The notes beneath the pieces were generated by a model. That model was not told the DNA's origin. It ran no database searches and saw only the letters and a list, made by a program, of their open reading frames with translations. A stretch of 64,000 nucleotides of DNA from Sinisalibacter aestuarii (GTDB lineage Bacteria; Pseudomonadota; Alphaproteobacteria; Rhodobacterales; Rhodobacteraceae): positions 27,345-91,344 of the forward strand of contig NZ_BROH01000017.1 in assembly GCF_027923545.1 (NCBI RefSeq), read 5' to 3'. This document shows, piece by piece, positions 24,890-34,900 of this stretch. Numbering within the stretch: the stretch's first letter is position 1; the number at the start of each line of letters is the position of its first letter. Made by a program: the position numbers and the translations under genes.

Positions 24890-27219
24890 TGGACCTGACC
24901 CCGCTCGGTTTCGCCATCCACGTCTGTCGCGCGGTGTTTTTCAAATTCGGCATCGGCCAGTTCATCGACCACCTGACGCAGGGCCTCCGTGTTGGCCGTC
25001 GCGGCATCGGATTGCAGGTAGACCTTGGCGACATAGAGCCGGTCGAGGCGGTCCTCGAGAACCTTGTCCAGCGCATCGGCATCGCCGGATGTGAGCCGGT
25101 CTAGTTGGCGAACGTCCAGCACCCGCGCGATCTCACCGCGGAAGGCGTCGCGCTCCGCGTCGGTCTCGAAGGGCGCGGACAACTCCCCCGCCCGCTCATG
25201 GTCCAGAACACGCGCAATCTCCTCTGCGAGGCGGTCGGACCGGTCAAACTGCGGTGCAGTTTCATCGCGGGTCGCTAGACGTTCGTCACGCTTGCCCAAC
25301 CCGAGCCCGTCGCGCATCTCGGTTTCGCGGCGGACCTGATTGATGACCTCCGTATCCCGGATCTCGACGACGGCGGCATAGGTCGCGCCGAGCCCACGGG
25401 CGAGGTGGGACGGCATGTCCGGATAGCGCGCGCGCAAGTCATCCGTGACAGCATCGGCAACAGGGGTGCGGGCATCGCGACCCTCCATGATCCGGTCGAC
25501 CTCGCGGGTGATCTCGCTGGCGCGCGTCGCATCGGTGATGGTCTCCCTGTAGGGCTCAGACCGGTCGATCACATCGCCAGGGCGTGCGAGCAGCTCCGGA
25601 TGTGCCTCAAGATATGCGCGCTGCTCCGCCTCGATCCGGCGCTCCGCCCTTGAGACAACCTCCCAGTCCCGGTCCTCGATCTGCTGCGCTGTCAGACCCT
25701 CTGCGCGCATTTCCTGACGGATTGTCCCTTCCATCTCCCGGACTGCGTCCCGGTGATAATGGAACCCCTCGCTGACCGGTTCCGCTTCCACGATGCCATC
25801 CCGGCGCAGCACGTTCTCCCTTTCTAGAAGCGTGCCAAGCGCGACATGCACGTCATTCAGGATGTCACGCGCCTGTTCCAGATCGGCACGGCGTTCGAGG
25901 TTCAGATCGCGCGCCTCGGCCACCTTGGAGAGATCATTGGCGATCCATTGATGCTCGAGCGCTGCGTTTGAGGCGCCTATCTCGATCCGGGCGACCACTT
26001 CCGATGTGCTGATCCCGGTTCCGCGCAGGGCTGCGTCGATCCGAGAGCGCAGGCGCGGCTCGGCAAGGCGTTCGAGCTGGCTCTCCTGAATGTTTGCCTC
26101 TGAGTAGACCCCGCCCTCCGATGGGGACTCTGACAGCGTGGATGATCGCAATCCGAGAGGCTGCATGTGCTGGACCTGCGCCTGGATCTCGATGAGGCGC
26201 TTTTCCAGTACGGGACGTTCCGCATCGGACTTCTCTGCGATCATGCCCTGCACCCGCGCGAGCTTCTCCGCATATTGACTTCTCAGATCCTCGAAACTCT
26301 GATCCTCGGCCATATACACATCTCCTGTTCGGTCCACCTGCCCGCCGCGCGCCAGCACCTCGCCCGCGCGGAAGAGTGCCGCGGCGATGTCTTCCCGGGC
26401 CTCCCGGGAGGCCTCTGCGGCAAGCGAATGGTAGACGGTTCTGGTGTTGGCGATCTCCGCCAGCGTCCGCGTTAGGTCAGTCCCCACGCGTTCCCGCTCG
26501 CGGGGCGCGCGACCCTCTTCTTTCGCCGCATAGACCTCACTGGTCCGGGCGGGGTAATGCACGACACCGCGTTCCACCCGGCGCGTAGCCTCCAGGCGCA
26601 CGCCGTACTTCTCGGCTTCCTCGACCATGGCGAGGCGGAAGTCGTCATAGTTGAAGCGATGGTTCCGCCCCAGAAAGAAGAACTCGCCTTCCTGCGAGCG
26701 GCGGTTCAGCACCAGATGCGCATGGGGGTGATCGCGGTCTTCGTGCACCGCGATGATGTAATCGAAATGCCCCGCGTCTGTCTGGAAGAACCGCTCAGCC
26801 ACATCCGTCGCGATGTCGCGCACGTCCTCGCCGCGGGTGCCGATGGGGAAGGACATGAGCATGTGGGTGGTCTGCCCGAGCTTGGGCTTGAAGCCCGCAT
26901 CCCACCGCTTGGCAAAGCGCTCGGTGAGGTCCTTGATGTCCTTCGCTTCGAGCTTCGTCTTGCCATCAAGGAACCCGCTACTGTCCACAATATGGGTGGA
27001 CTTGGTGGTCAGATACTCGAGCTGGTTTGCGAGCTGCGATTTGGTATGCGTGCCCCCGCCCCGGATCGCCTTGAAGACCGCCGGCCGATGCCCTGCTGCC
27101 GCGCGTACAAGCTGGCTCTGCTTGGCGACATGCAGGCCCTGCATCGAGCCGCGGATGCGGCTCCAGCCGTCCCGGAAGACCTCGCCGGTGACGGCGTCGA
27201 CAGCATCATTCAGCCGCAT
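24886..27219 (-). CDS. VirD2/TraI-like relaxase (MOBP type)
   Basis: A 777-residue relaxase that should nick the plasmid at oriT and stay bound to the DNA 5' end. The metal-binding motif III HEDRDHPHAHLVLN is near residue 156, after YIIAV; the N-terminal LVRAAAGHRPAVFKAIRGGG is also typical. The long C-terminal part is rich in Glu and Arg helices and probably carries the secretion signal. The ATG at 27219 follows GAGGGGG; an in-frame TTG at 27225 is less likely. It overlaps the upstream mobilization gene by 14 bases and virD4 by four. Confidence 0.88.
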   Translation of the reverse strand: MRLNDAVDAVTGEVFRDGWSRIRGSMQGLHVAKQSQLVRAAAGHRPAVFKAIRGGGTHTKSQLANQLEYLTTKSTHIVDSSGFLDGKTKLEAKDIKDLTERFAKRWDAGFKPKLGQTTHMLMSFPIGTRGEDVRDIATDVAERFFQTDAGHFDYIIAVHEDRDHPHAHLVLNRRSQEGEFFFLGRNHRFNYDDFRLAMVEEAEKYGVRLEATRRVERGVVHYPARTSEVYAAKEEGRAPRERERVGTDLTRTLAEIANTRTVYHSLAAEASREAREDIAAALFRAGEVLARGGQVDRTGDVYMAEDQSFEDLRSQYAEKLARVQGMIAEKSDAERPVLEKRLIEIQAQVQHMQPLGLRSSTLSESPSEGGVYSEANIQESQLERLAEPRLRSRIDAALRGTGISTSEVVARIEIGASNAALEHQWIANDLSKVAEARDLNLERRADLEQARDILNDVHVALGTLLERENVLRRDGIVEAEPVSEGFHYHRDAVREMEGTIRQEMRAEGLTAQQIEDRDWEVVSRAERRIEAEQRAYLEAHPELLARPGDVIDRSEPYRETITDATRASEITREVDRIMEGRDARTPVADAVTDDLRARYPDMPSHLARGLGATYAAVVEIRDTEVINQVRRETEMRDGLGLGKRDERLATRDETAPQFDRSDRLAEEIARVLDHERAGELSAPFETDAERDAFRGEIARVLDVRQLDRLTSGDADALDKVLEDRLDRLYVAKVYLQSDAATANTEALRQVVDELADAEFEKHRATDVDGETERGQVH

Positions 27220-27799
27220 GGGCAAACCCCCTCAAGGCGGCCGTGGCTTCGAGCTTCATGGCGTCCCGACGGCGGCGCAGGAGCAGATCGATCTCGTCAG
27301 CGGAATCGAGGATGAATCGCGCCAGCCCGCGCATCTGCGCAAGGCGCAACTCGGTGAACTCGGCACTCGTGCCACCATCAGCCCCCTGCCCCTGCCGGTT
27401 GGCCTTGGTCATCTGCTTGGCGATCTGCGCGACCCCATTGCCAACCTCGTGCAAAGAGGCCCTGTATCGCGCCATCTCGGCCGCCATCTGCGCGTCCGGA
27501 ACGAACACCCCGCCTGCCGCCTGAATGAGCCGCCGCAGCCCCTCGGCACGGCTCTCGACCCCGGCCTTCGCCAGCACCTCGTCGAGCGCCGCAAGCTCCG
27601 CAGCCGTGACCTTCACACTGACCGCCGAGACCGGGATCGCGGCATCCATCTGACGCTCGGCATCGGCTTTGAGCGTGTACTGGATCGCTCGCGGCGACAC
27701 GCCGAACCGCTCAGCAAGGGCCGATGTGGTCACACCTTCCGCAGCCTCGCGAACGATCTCCATGCGGTCCGCATCTGTGAGACGTTTTGAGCGCGACAT
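27206..27799 (-). CDS. MobC-like relaxosome accessory protein
   Basis: A 197-residue protein with an N-terminal helix-turn-helix (residues 8-45, ADRMEIVREAAEGVTTSALA and GVSPRAIQ), a middle segment reminiscent of ribbon-helix-helix mobilization proteins, and LHEVGNGVAQIAKQMTKANR near 116-135, a MobC-type motif. It would bind near oriT and help the relaxase. It is the first gene of the mobilization operon; the oriT candidate lies just upstream. Confidence 0.75.
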   Translation of the reverse strand: MSRSKRLTDADRMEIVREAAEGVTTSALAERFGVSPRAIQYTLKADAERQMDAAIPVSAVSVKVTAAELAALDEVLAKAGVESRAEGLRRLIQAAGGVFVPDAQMAAEMARYRASLHEVGNGVAQIAKQMTKANRQGQGADGGTSAEFTELRLAQMRGLARFILDSADEIDLLLRRRRDAMKLEATAALRGFAHAAE

Positions 27800-27832
27800 G
27801 CGAAGAAAGACCCCCTATTTCCTGCCACCTTC

Positions 27833-27917
27833 CACCAAGGCTGCCACCACCTTACGATAATATACCTAGCTGTCAATTATATACTTACGTTGCCTTCAGT
27901 CTCAGGCAGCCTTGGTG
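27833..27917. other. Candidate oriT region
   Basis: A perfect 13-bp inverted repeat, CACCAAGGCTGCC (27833-27845) and GGCAGCCTTGGTG (27905-27917), frames a 59-bp A+T-rich core that also has two CTTACG copies. It lies immediately upstream of the mobilization operon, the usual place of oriT. The nick site itself cannot be named from the sequence. The same core may hold the operon's promoter (TATAAT-like hexamers on the minus strand). Confidence 0.45.
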
Positions 27918-28361
27918 TCCGCTTCCCCCGCGGCCCGCAGGGACGCGGCTCTGCCGCCCTCACCACCGGGCGACCCACCTGTCCAATGGGTCCCCTTCCC
28001 CAAAACCGCCCGAAGGTCTGGCCGAACACGCATGTGTTCGGACGGAACCGCGGGCGGGCGCAAACCCCACCGACAGGGCGGACAGGCAGGGTCAAGGAGG
28101 GCCAGATTTGGCTTGCCAAATCTCTGCCGCAAAAACCGGGAGGCCCTGGCCGATAGGTTTTTGTGGATGGCCCCCTTGAGGCTGACTGGCCGGTCTGTCG
28201 CGGCCTGATCATTCCGGGCGGCGATCGTCCTTTGAGCGCGAGGATACCGACACCAAGCGGAAGTCGCTGTGGGCGTTCACACGCGCCGGTGACGGCATCC
28301 CTGGAACAGGGATCGGGCCACCCCAAGATCGTCCTGGGGCGGCCCATCCTCTTGAGAGGAT
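27918..28361. other. Spacer without recognisable gene
   Basis: This G+C-rich stretch has only short frames on both strands without ribosome sites or recognisable domains. It may be part of the transfer-origin region or decayed sequence. I see nothing specific in it. Confidence 0.4.
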
Positions 28362-28568
28362 TCAGTCCTGGGGATCCTTCGCGCTCGGCGGGAACATCAC
28401 CAGCTCCGAGACCGCGACCGGGAAGTCGAGCTTGAGGCTGAAGAACTCCGAGCCATCCCCATTGCGGGTGTTGCGGAACATCGCACCCACGCGCTGAAAA
28501 CGGGTGCGCTCCTGGCCATCGGTATCGGTGAACTTGACGGGGACGGTGGCGACGTAGTGGTTGGTCAT
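28362..28568 (-). CDS. Small conserved-looking hypothetical protein
   Basis: A 68-residue protein, MTNHYVATVPVKF at the start, with alternating hydrophobic residues that suggest a beta-rich fold (FFSLKLDFPVAVSELVMFPP). The ATG at 28568 has a good ribosome site (AAGGAGT). A function is not evident. The pattern of strands and the phrase RVGAMFRNTRNGDGSEFFSLKL recalls the short plasmid proteins related to DUF736, but this is not secure. Confidence 0.6.
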   Translation of the reverse strand: MTNHYVATVPVKFTDTDGQERTRFQRVGAMFRNTRNGDGSEFFSLKLDFPVAVSELVMFPPSAKDPQD

Positions 28569-29107
28569 TTGGGTTACTCCTTATTGCGATGAGGATCACC
28601 CAGCACGGGGGCAAGAGGACCGGTCGCAAGCGCAAATGCGGAGGGTCCGCGGCCCCGCCGTGGAAGCCGTATTTGTGCTTGCCGAAGCGTGAGCTGAGGG
28701 CACGAACGGGCCGACCCCGTGCGATCCACATGCATAGCAAAAAGGAGGGACCCGATTGACCTGTGCCATCACGCAGTCGCCACCATCCGCGTCCACGTCC
28801 TGCCGAACCTGGCCGGGGTGCTGATGACGCCCGCCCGCGTGGATGCGATGTTCCGAAACACCACCCGAGGGTTGTGCAGGTCTTCAGCCTCATGTGCGAC
28901 GTCTCGCCCCCTCGGTCTTGCGCTGCTGATGATGTGCGAGGTGCGCACCATCCCCAGCCCGTACCGATGTGGATGGGCCGAACTCTGACGGGCTGGGTAG
29001 AGGGATGACGGTGCTGGCCGCCGCGAGTTGCTGAAAAAGTGTGACCGATCGCACGCGCCATGAGACATGACGAAAGGGCCGCGCCAAGCACGACCCCGTT
29101 ACGGCCA
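28569..29107. other. Spacer with a terminator-like hairpin
   Basis: No gene is supported here. At 29076-29096 the minus strand can form GGGTCGTG-CTTGG-CGCGGCCC (8-bp stem with two G-U pairs) followed by TTTCGTC, a probable weak intrinsic terminator for the nucleotidyltransferase-like gene that ends at 29108. Confidence 0.45.
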
Positions 29108-30124
29108 TCACGCGCCCAAGCTGTCGAGCAACCCGCTGGTATCAGGCATTCGCTTCAGCGAGTTGCCGATGTGCTCCCGCCAGCGCGGCCCAACCTCCAT
29201 TGCGGTGGCATAGGCCCGAGCCAGATCATCGGGCCGGTCCTCGGCCATCGCTTCGATAAGGAAAGCCGCCTGCTCGCGGTCCTTCGCGGATTTCAGGCTC
29301 CCTGCCCCATCGCGGCGCCGGTCGGCAATGATCAGTTTGTGGATCGCATAGCGTTCCGGGCGGGGCACCTGCACCAGAACGCCGGATCTATAGATCGCCG
29401 CCGCGTGGATCGGCTCAGCGATCAGGAAGTTGAGATAGTTCAATCCTTGGGCGTTCACGCCCAAGGCTGGCAGATCACGGATGGTCTCATCTCCGAACGC
29501 CGGTGTGAGAAACTCGACCAACTGGCCGCTGCCACCTTGGGCCCATCGCCATGTCCGACCTTGGTCAAGAGCTGGCAGAGGATCGAATTTGAGCGCTGAG
29601 AACGTCTCCGCAAGACCCGGGTCGACCTGATCCTGCAACGCAACGCTGAGCTTCTCGAACTGCGCGATGTCGATGTCGCCAGTATTGGCCATACCGCCAA
29701 TTGGCAGACGGATACCAAGCTCGCCTTCATAGAGGCGAAATGCATTGGTTCCGACGATGGTGCCACCCAAACGGAAGGTTCCGGCTGCGGCCATGGCCGA
29801 CAGGATGGACCCGGTCGCCCGGTCGATGGGCGTCATGCCTTCCGCACGCAAGAGCCGAACAAGCCGCGACCGTTCCGCCTGCCGATCCTTGGCCGTTGCG
29901 CGCAGCTCTTCGATCCGGTCGATGCGCGCGCGCGTCTCGTCGCTGTCTTCGCCGATATAGATGAACCGCATCTCCGTCCCGACACGGCGCGCGGCATACC
30001 AATAGGCCTTATCCCCACGCTCCTTGAGCGTGGGCTTGCCTTCGACACCGGACAAGGCGTCGTCCTTCAGAAGACGCACCAAGTCGGTATAGGCGCTCAT
30101 CGCGATGCTGCTGAGGGGGGTCAT
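29108..30124 (-). CDS. GSU2403-type nucleotidyltransferase-fold protein
   Basis: A 338-residue protein from the ATG at 30124; the frame is open to 30211. It matches what I know of the GSU2403 family: an N-terminal YIGEDSDETRARIDRIEELR region, AATGSILSAMAAAGTFRLGGTIVGTNAFRLYEGELGI, then a long domain with RPERYAIHKLIIADRR near the C-terminus. The family is described as having a nucleotidyltransferase fold; some members are thought to be toxin-like with a partner, but no partner is visible beside it. Substrate unknown. Its neighbours are single accessory genes with their own terminators. Confidence 0.7.
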   Translation of the reverse strand: MTPLSSIAMSAYTDLVRLLKDDALSGVEGKPTLKERGDKAYWYAARRVGTEMRFIYIGEDSDETRARIDRIEELRATAKDRQAERSRLVRLLRAEGMTPIDRATGSILSAMAAAGTFRLGGTIVGTNAFRLYEGELGIRLPIGGMANTGDIDIAQFEKLSVALQDQVDPGLAETFSALKFDPLPALDQGRTWRWAQGGSGQLVEFLTPAFGDETIRDLPALGVNAQGLNYLNFLIAEPIHAAAIYRSGVLVQVPRPERYAIHKLIIADRRRDGAGSLKSAKDREQAAFLIEAMAEDRPDDLARAYATAMEVGPRWREHIGNSLKRMPDTSGLLDSLGA

Positions 30125-30228
30125 GCCTATCATTTCCAAGTTTTGCTTGGCATTCGTATACCTATCAAAACAAGAAATTGCTAGGCAAAGTGATTTGGAG
30201 AACGTCCACACCCATGAGAAACGACGAA

Positions 30229-30250
30229 AGGGCCGCCCGAAGGCGACCCT
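30229..30250 (-). terminator. Intrinsic terminator after the DUF2493-like gene
   Basis: On the minus strand, AGGGTCGCC, loop TTCG and GGCGGCCCT form a 9-bp stem with one G-U pair, followed by TTTCGTCGTTT. It begins 7 bases after the stop at 30257. Confidence 0.6.
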
Positions 30251-30256
30251 CTCTCT

Positions 30257-31186
30257 TCAATCCTGCGACGCCTTCTTCGCCGGGTCGGCAACCCGCATGA
30301 CCGTCAGGCCTTTCGCTTCCGCCTTCTGCCCGAGGTTCAGTGCAACCCCGTTGCCTCCGAAGAGAACAACCCCCGTCGCCGCGAACTTGTCGTCCAGCAT
30401 TTCGTCGTTGCACTTGAACGGTGCCGCCCGCCCATGCGCGGACCAACGCGGATCGAAGCGCGCCTGCGCGACCCCGCGTGCCCGGGCCCATCGTGCCGCG
30501 ATCATCTCCGCCCCGTGCTTGCCACCTTTGTGGCAGAGGAAGATCTCCTGGTTGCGGTTCTGCCTGATCCGCTCGCGAACCTTGTCGAGTGTGTTGAAGA
30601 TCACATCGACATCGGTCCAGTCGGTGGCGCCTGAGACAATCAGGGGCACCCCCTCGACTTTCGATTTCTCGGCGGTTTCGCGATCATGCTGCTCGAGGAG
30701 TTGCCGCGCCTCGAAGACCGCCCCGGTCTCTTGCGCCCGGATGCTTGCGCGCGACCCGGCTGCCGGGATGAAGGCGTGACCGGTCTCGATCTCGTAGCAT
30801 TCCGCCGCCGCCTCGCTCATCACCTCGATGGCCCTGACAACCTCGCGCAGCTGCAGGAAGCGGGCCTGCGCCCCTTCGAGCGCGGTCTCGGCGATCTCCG
30901 ATCCGTCGTGAGATTTTGCCAGCGCGCCGATCTTGTCGGCGGTGCGGTCGACCTCCTTGCCGAGCGCCACCTTGCGGCGCTGCAGGATCGTGGCGAGCCC
31001 ATGGGCCAGCGGTTCGATTTCCGCCTCGAGTCCGGTCCCACGCAGCGGACCGAGCAGAGCCTCGAAGCTTTCGCGGATGATGTGGTCGGTCAGGACGTGA
31101 TCTTCCGGGATCGGGAGCTGTGCGTCCTTCTCGGTCAGTCCGAAAAGTTCGATGGTCTCGTAGGTGTTTGCATTGTCGTAAGCCAT
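30257..31186 (-). CDS. DUF2493/SLOG-type protein
   Basis: A 309-residue protein from the ATG at 31186, which follows TGGAGA; an upstream frame to 31237 lacks a ribosome site. The N-terminal 190 residues are helical. The C-terminal part contains VPLIVSGATDWTDVDVIF, IFLCHKGGKHGAEMIAARWARARGV and CNDEMLD, which fits the DUF2493 domain, a SLOG-superfamily Rossmann fold that may bind nucleotide ligands. It is common on alphaproteobacterial plasmids; its role is not known. It ends at a clear terminator. Confidence 0.7.
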   Translation of the reverse strand: MAYDNANTYETIELFGLTEKDAQLPIPEDHVLTDHIIRESFEALLGPLRGTGLEAEIEPLAHGLATILQRRKVALGKEVDRTADKIGALAKSHDGSEIAETALEGAQARFLQLREVVRAIEVMSEAAAECYEIETGHAFIPAAGSRASIRAQETGAVFEARQLLEQHDRETAEKSKVEGVPLIVSGATDWTDVDVIFNTLDKVRERIRQNRNQEIFLCHKGGKHGAEMIAARWARARGVAQARFDPRWSAHGRAAPFKCNDEMLDDKFAATGVVLFGGNGVALNLGQKAEAKGLTVMRVADPAKKASQD

Positions 31187-31987
31187 GTCTGGTCTCCAGT
31201 ATTCGGTTGTGGAGCCACCACGTGAGTGTGGGGGCATGCCCGAATGCCTGGTTTCCGAATCTGCCCGGGTCAGGGACGGCGCAGCCGCCGGCTTGCCGGG
31301 CGCAAAAGTTTTCTGCGCGTAGCACCCGACACACGCACACCCTCACGCACGGGACCGCCCCGCGTCACAGGCCGTGCCCTCGCCGAAAAGTTTTGCGATC
31401 CTTGACGCGGGCTGATTTGGGGGCCATCCGGAGGATATGCTTCCGCACTCATGTGTGTGTGTTTTGACGGTAGGTTTGCCCGACCCGAGCAGGCAAACGG
31501 CCCGACCGGACGCGGGAGACGGATGAAGCGGCGGGATCGTTTTGCCCCGCAAAACAGACCAGAGCGCAATCCGGCGGAGCGGCCGGGGAGGGACGTGCTC
31601 GCGAAGCGGGCAAACCGGGATGCTAGGTGCGACGCCGCGGTGAGGCCGCATGGCCGAATGCGCGACGGACCGAAGGGCCGTTCTCCCCTGCGACACGCGA
31701 AGCCGAGCAGGGGAGGCCGCAAGGCTCTGGCCGAGGTTGATGTGCAGGGGCTACGCTTTAGGCTATACGGATTACTTCTCCAAGCTTGCGACGTGATCGG
31801 ACGAAAACCGGTCATTCGCTGCAAATGCGAGGCTCTATTCTCAACGTTGTGATAACCGACATTCAATCTGAAAAGCCACATCTGAGACAAACACCTCAAA
31901 TCGCTCGAGTGGACATGTTCATAGCACGCGAAGTCACATGCCAAAAAAGGGGCGCGCATGGCACCATCGGAGGTATAGGTGAACACC
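31187..31987. other. 800-bp spacer without recognisable gene
   Basis: G+C-rich up to about 31740, then A+T-richer towards the YobI-type gene. Several frames of 100-240 codons are open on both strands, but they have odd composition (many Arg, Pro and Cys), no ribosome sites and no domain. They look like chance frames of G+C-rich DNA. Confidence 0.4.
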
Positions 31988-34900
31988 CTATGAGCGCTTC
32001 AAATTCACCATGATATCGTTGGACCAGAATGGTTTTCCCACCGAGGAAATTATGTCGCGGTCATCAAGCCAACTGACAAGTTCGCTGTTTTGATTGGTCC
32101 TCTTGAGCGTAGGACGCGCATATCCAGTCTGGATACTGGAATATGGTTGAGGAAGCTGCGCCAAGACCTCACGAACCTGGGACTTGTCGAGCGTTTCGTG
32201 GAGAAGGTTGAGCAACTGGATCTGCGTGCTGACTGGCTCAGCGTTCACGATAATTGCTTTGACGATATCAGCAGTAAGTACGGGCAAGGTGGAACTTGTT
32301 TCCAAAAGGATCGGCCCGACAATACCGGCTCGCTCGGGAAGGCTGGGAAGCAAGCTTAGATCCATCAATTCGATAATCGCGCGTTTCTCACCATCAGAGA
32401 CATCGGCACCAAGCAACCGTTCACGGAAGTCGTCGTCGATCGAGAAAGCACTGGGGTCCTGAAGATACGAGGCTATGTTCTCAGCGACAAATGCCGTCTG
32501 AAGATCGACTTCGCCCTCAAGTGCGGCCAAATTCCCAGCATCGAACGTGATACGTTGCTCTTCGATTAGAATTCGGCGCTTTCCGGTACTGACAGCTTCC
32601 GGGAATTTTTTGAACTCTTTTGGAAGTGCCCGAACATATGCCCGGTAAGTCTCATCTTGTAGATTATCTGCTTCGATCAGAAACTGACGAAGAGGATAAG
32701 CTTCCTTTGTGTCGGGTAATGGAACTTCCAAAAGGGCTGAGCGAATTTCATCCTTGCCAAGAAATTCAGTAAGAGCAGCACTATCAAAAACCTCCGACTG
32801 AATGAAACCAAGACAATTCGACCACGAAGGTGCGATCTGGGCCCCACGAACAACAATACTCTGATATCGCTCAGGTACGACGTCGAGCTCTGGTAACTTT
32901 TTCACTTGGCGTAGGACGAAAGTTTCGACGGCTTCGACATCAAGTGCATCTCGGTCTAACACAGCCAATATCGCTTCGACATCCTCTTCGACGTTATCGT
33001 CCATTTCCAACAGCACGTTTGAGAAGTACTCAGCAAAATCGCTTTCCACCCGATCGAGTAGGGGTTTGGCTCTAGAATTTCGAATCCTGGAGTAATGCCG
33101 CTTACGCAGGGCGGGTCCAGTTTCTTCTCCGAGGATAGAGCCGAAGATGTACTCAAAGTTCGCAGCGCTCAAATGGTAGTGGCCAAGCTCGTACAACGTC
33201 TGGACGACCTGTGGATATTCATTGATCGCAGCAAGATCCTTCGTCTCGATTCGCAGTTCCTCGAGCTTGGCTGGGTCGACTCCTTCTAGAAGGTTGAGGA
33301 TTTCATGGATATTGTCAGCCACGAACGTGCGGAGCTCAGCATGCTCTTCCCGCTCTCGAGCTAGAAGGGCAGGCGGAAGGTGTTCGATTATGCCCGCGAT
33401 GTGTACGACTGCGGATGGATCTTCCATTGCCGCGGGGACGAAACCCCGCCAAGCCTCGACCAACCGCTTCATGAATTCGCCAACCTGCGATCCCGACGCA
33501 TAGTAGGCTTGGAAGAACTCTTGCTGGTTCGGAAACTCATTTGCGAGGTATCCGAAGACCTTCCCGAGCCGATCTTTGTTCTCCTCGGTCTCCAGAAGCG
33601 CGTCAATGAGTCGGACGTTCAGTGCATAATCGAGGCCGAAATCGTCCTCCCTCATGCCCGCAATGACTTCACTAGGGTTATCGATCGGAAATCCTGGTTC
33701 TGGTGTCTGGAAGGCTCTGATCTGGATCAGGAACTTGTTGTCGTTTGGTGATAATCGCCCCGAATGGAACAGGGACGTGTATTGGTAGTAGCTGTCGTCG
33801 AGATAGCCCTCCAAAAGCAGGAAACGGGCGAGCTCGCCGCCGTCACCGAGTTCCTGGAAGAGGCCCTCAATCTCTTGACTGCTGGACCGCAGCAAGACGT
33901 TGAACTTGCTCGTACGAATAGTCTTGATCTGTTTTCGCAGATCGGCAATTCGCCTGACCGCAGCCTTTTTCTGTGAGTCCGCCTTGTTCTGTATCGATTG
34001 CACTCGATCGGCATAGGTTGCTTCTGGATCGATGCTTGCTTGCAAACCAGAAATGTTTTGTTGGCGTCGGCCTTGGTTGAATGTGTTATAGTGAATGCTC
34101 TGTGTATTGATGAGCTCATCGAATTCTTCGTACTCGGATAGCTTGGCAGGTGCCACAAACTGTTGTCCATTCCTACCGACGCCGGACACATTGGCTGGTA
34201 ACGACTCTAGGAGCGCCATCGCGTAGATCCGTCTGAGCTCACGGATGTCCTTCGGGACCTGCTTTTCAGCTGCTTCGATGCCGCGTTCAAGCTGCGCGAT
34301 CTCAGATCGATGACTTTGTTCGCGAGCGGCGATGAGTTCGTCCTTGCGCCCCAAGATTCCGGCAAGATGTCCTTCGCCGCGGTGGAGCCTTTCAAAATCC
34401 CTCGGGTAGACGTTCTTATAGATCAGCACGGCAAGAAGTTTTGTGGCGTCGAGAACGTTTTCGCCATCTGTTTCCAAGTTCGCGACGTAGATCGCGTACT
34501 CGTTGAAGATGTTGTGAATGAGGCGAAGGTCACTTAGATAGCGCGACACTTCGCGTAGGAATTGCTGATCGAGACTTCCGTCCAACTCCAGCCGACTGCC
34601 CTGTGCCAGAACCATATCGATCGAGTTCGAACTGTTGATGATTGGAATGACTGGGATGATGAACTCGAAGAACTTGGTCCGGTCTGTATTAACAAACATG
34701 TCGTCGCGTAGTGCATAGAGGAATCTAACCTTACGCTTTACTCCCACATTGCCGTTTACGAGACTGTTGATCTCGCGAAGAGTGACAAAGATGTCGGAAT
34801 CCTCGAAGCGATCTAGATCCTCCACGACGACGAGGTCGTATCGAGTCGACTGGAAGAAGTATACAATCTCATCAAGGTGACGATTGAGGATAGAATCCTG

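Noticed and set aside
27877..29091. 404-codon minus frame crossing the small gene at 28362-28568
   Set aside because: It has no ribosome site or domain, and it overlaps a small gene with a good start in another frame.
31270..31986. 238-codon minus frame in the spacer before the YobI-type gene
   Set aside because: Many Arg and Pro residues, no ribosome site and no recognisable motif; treated as non-coding.
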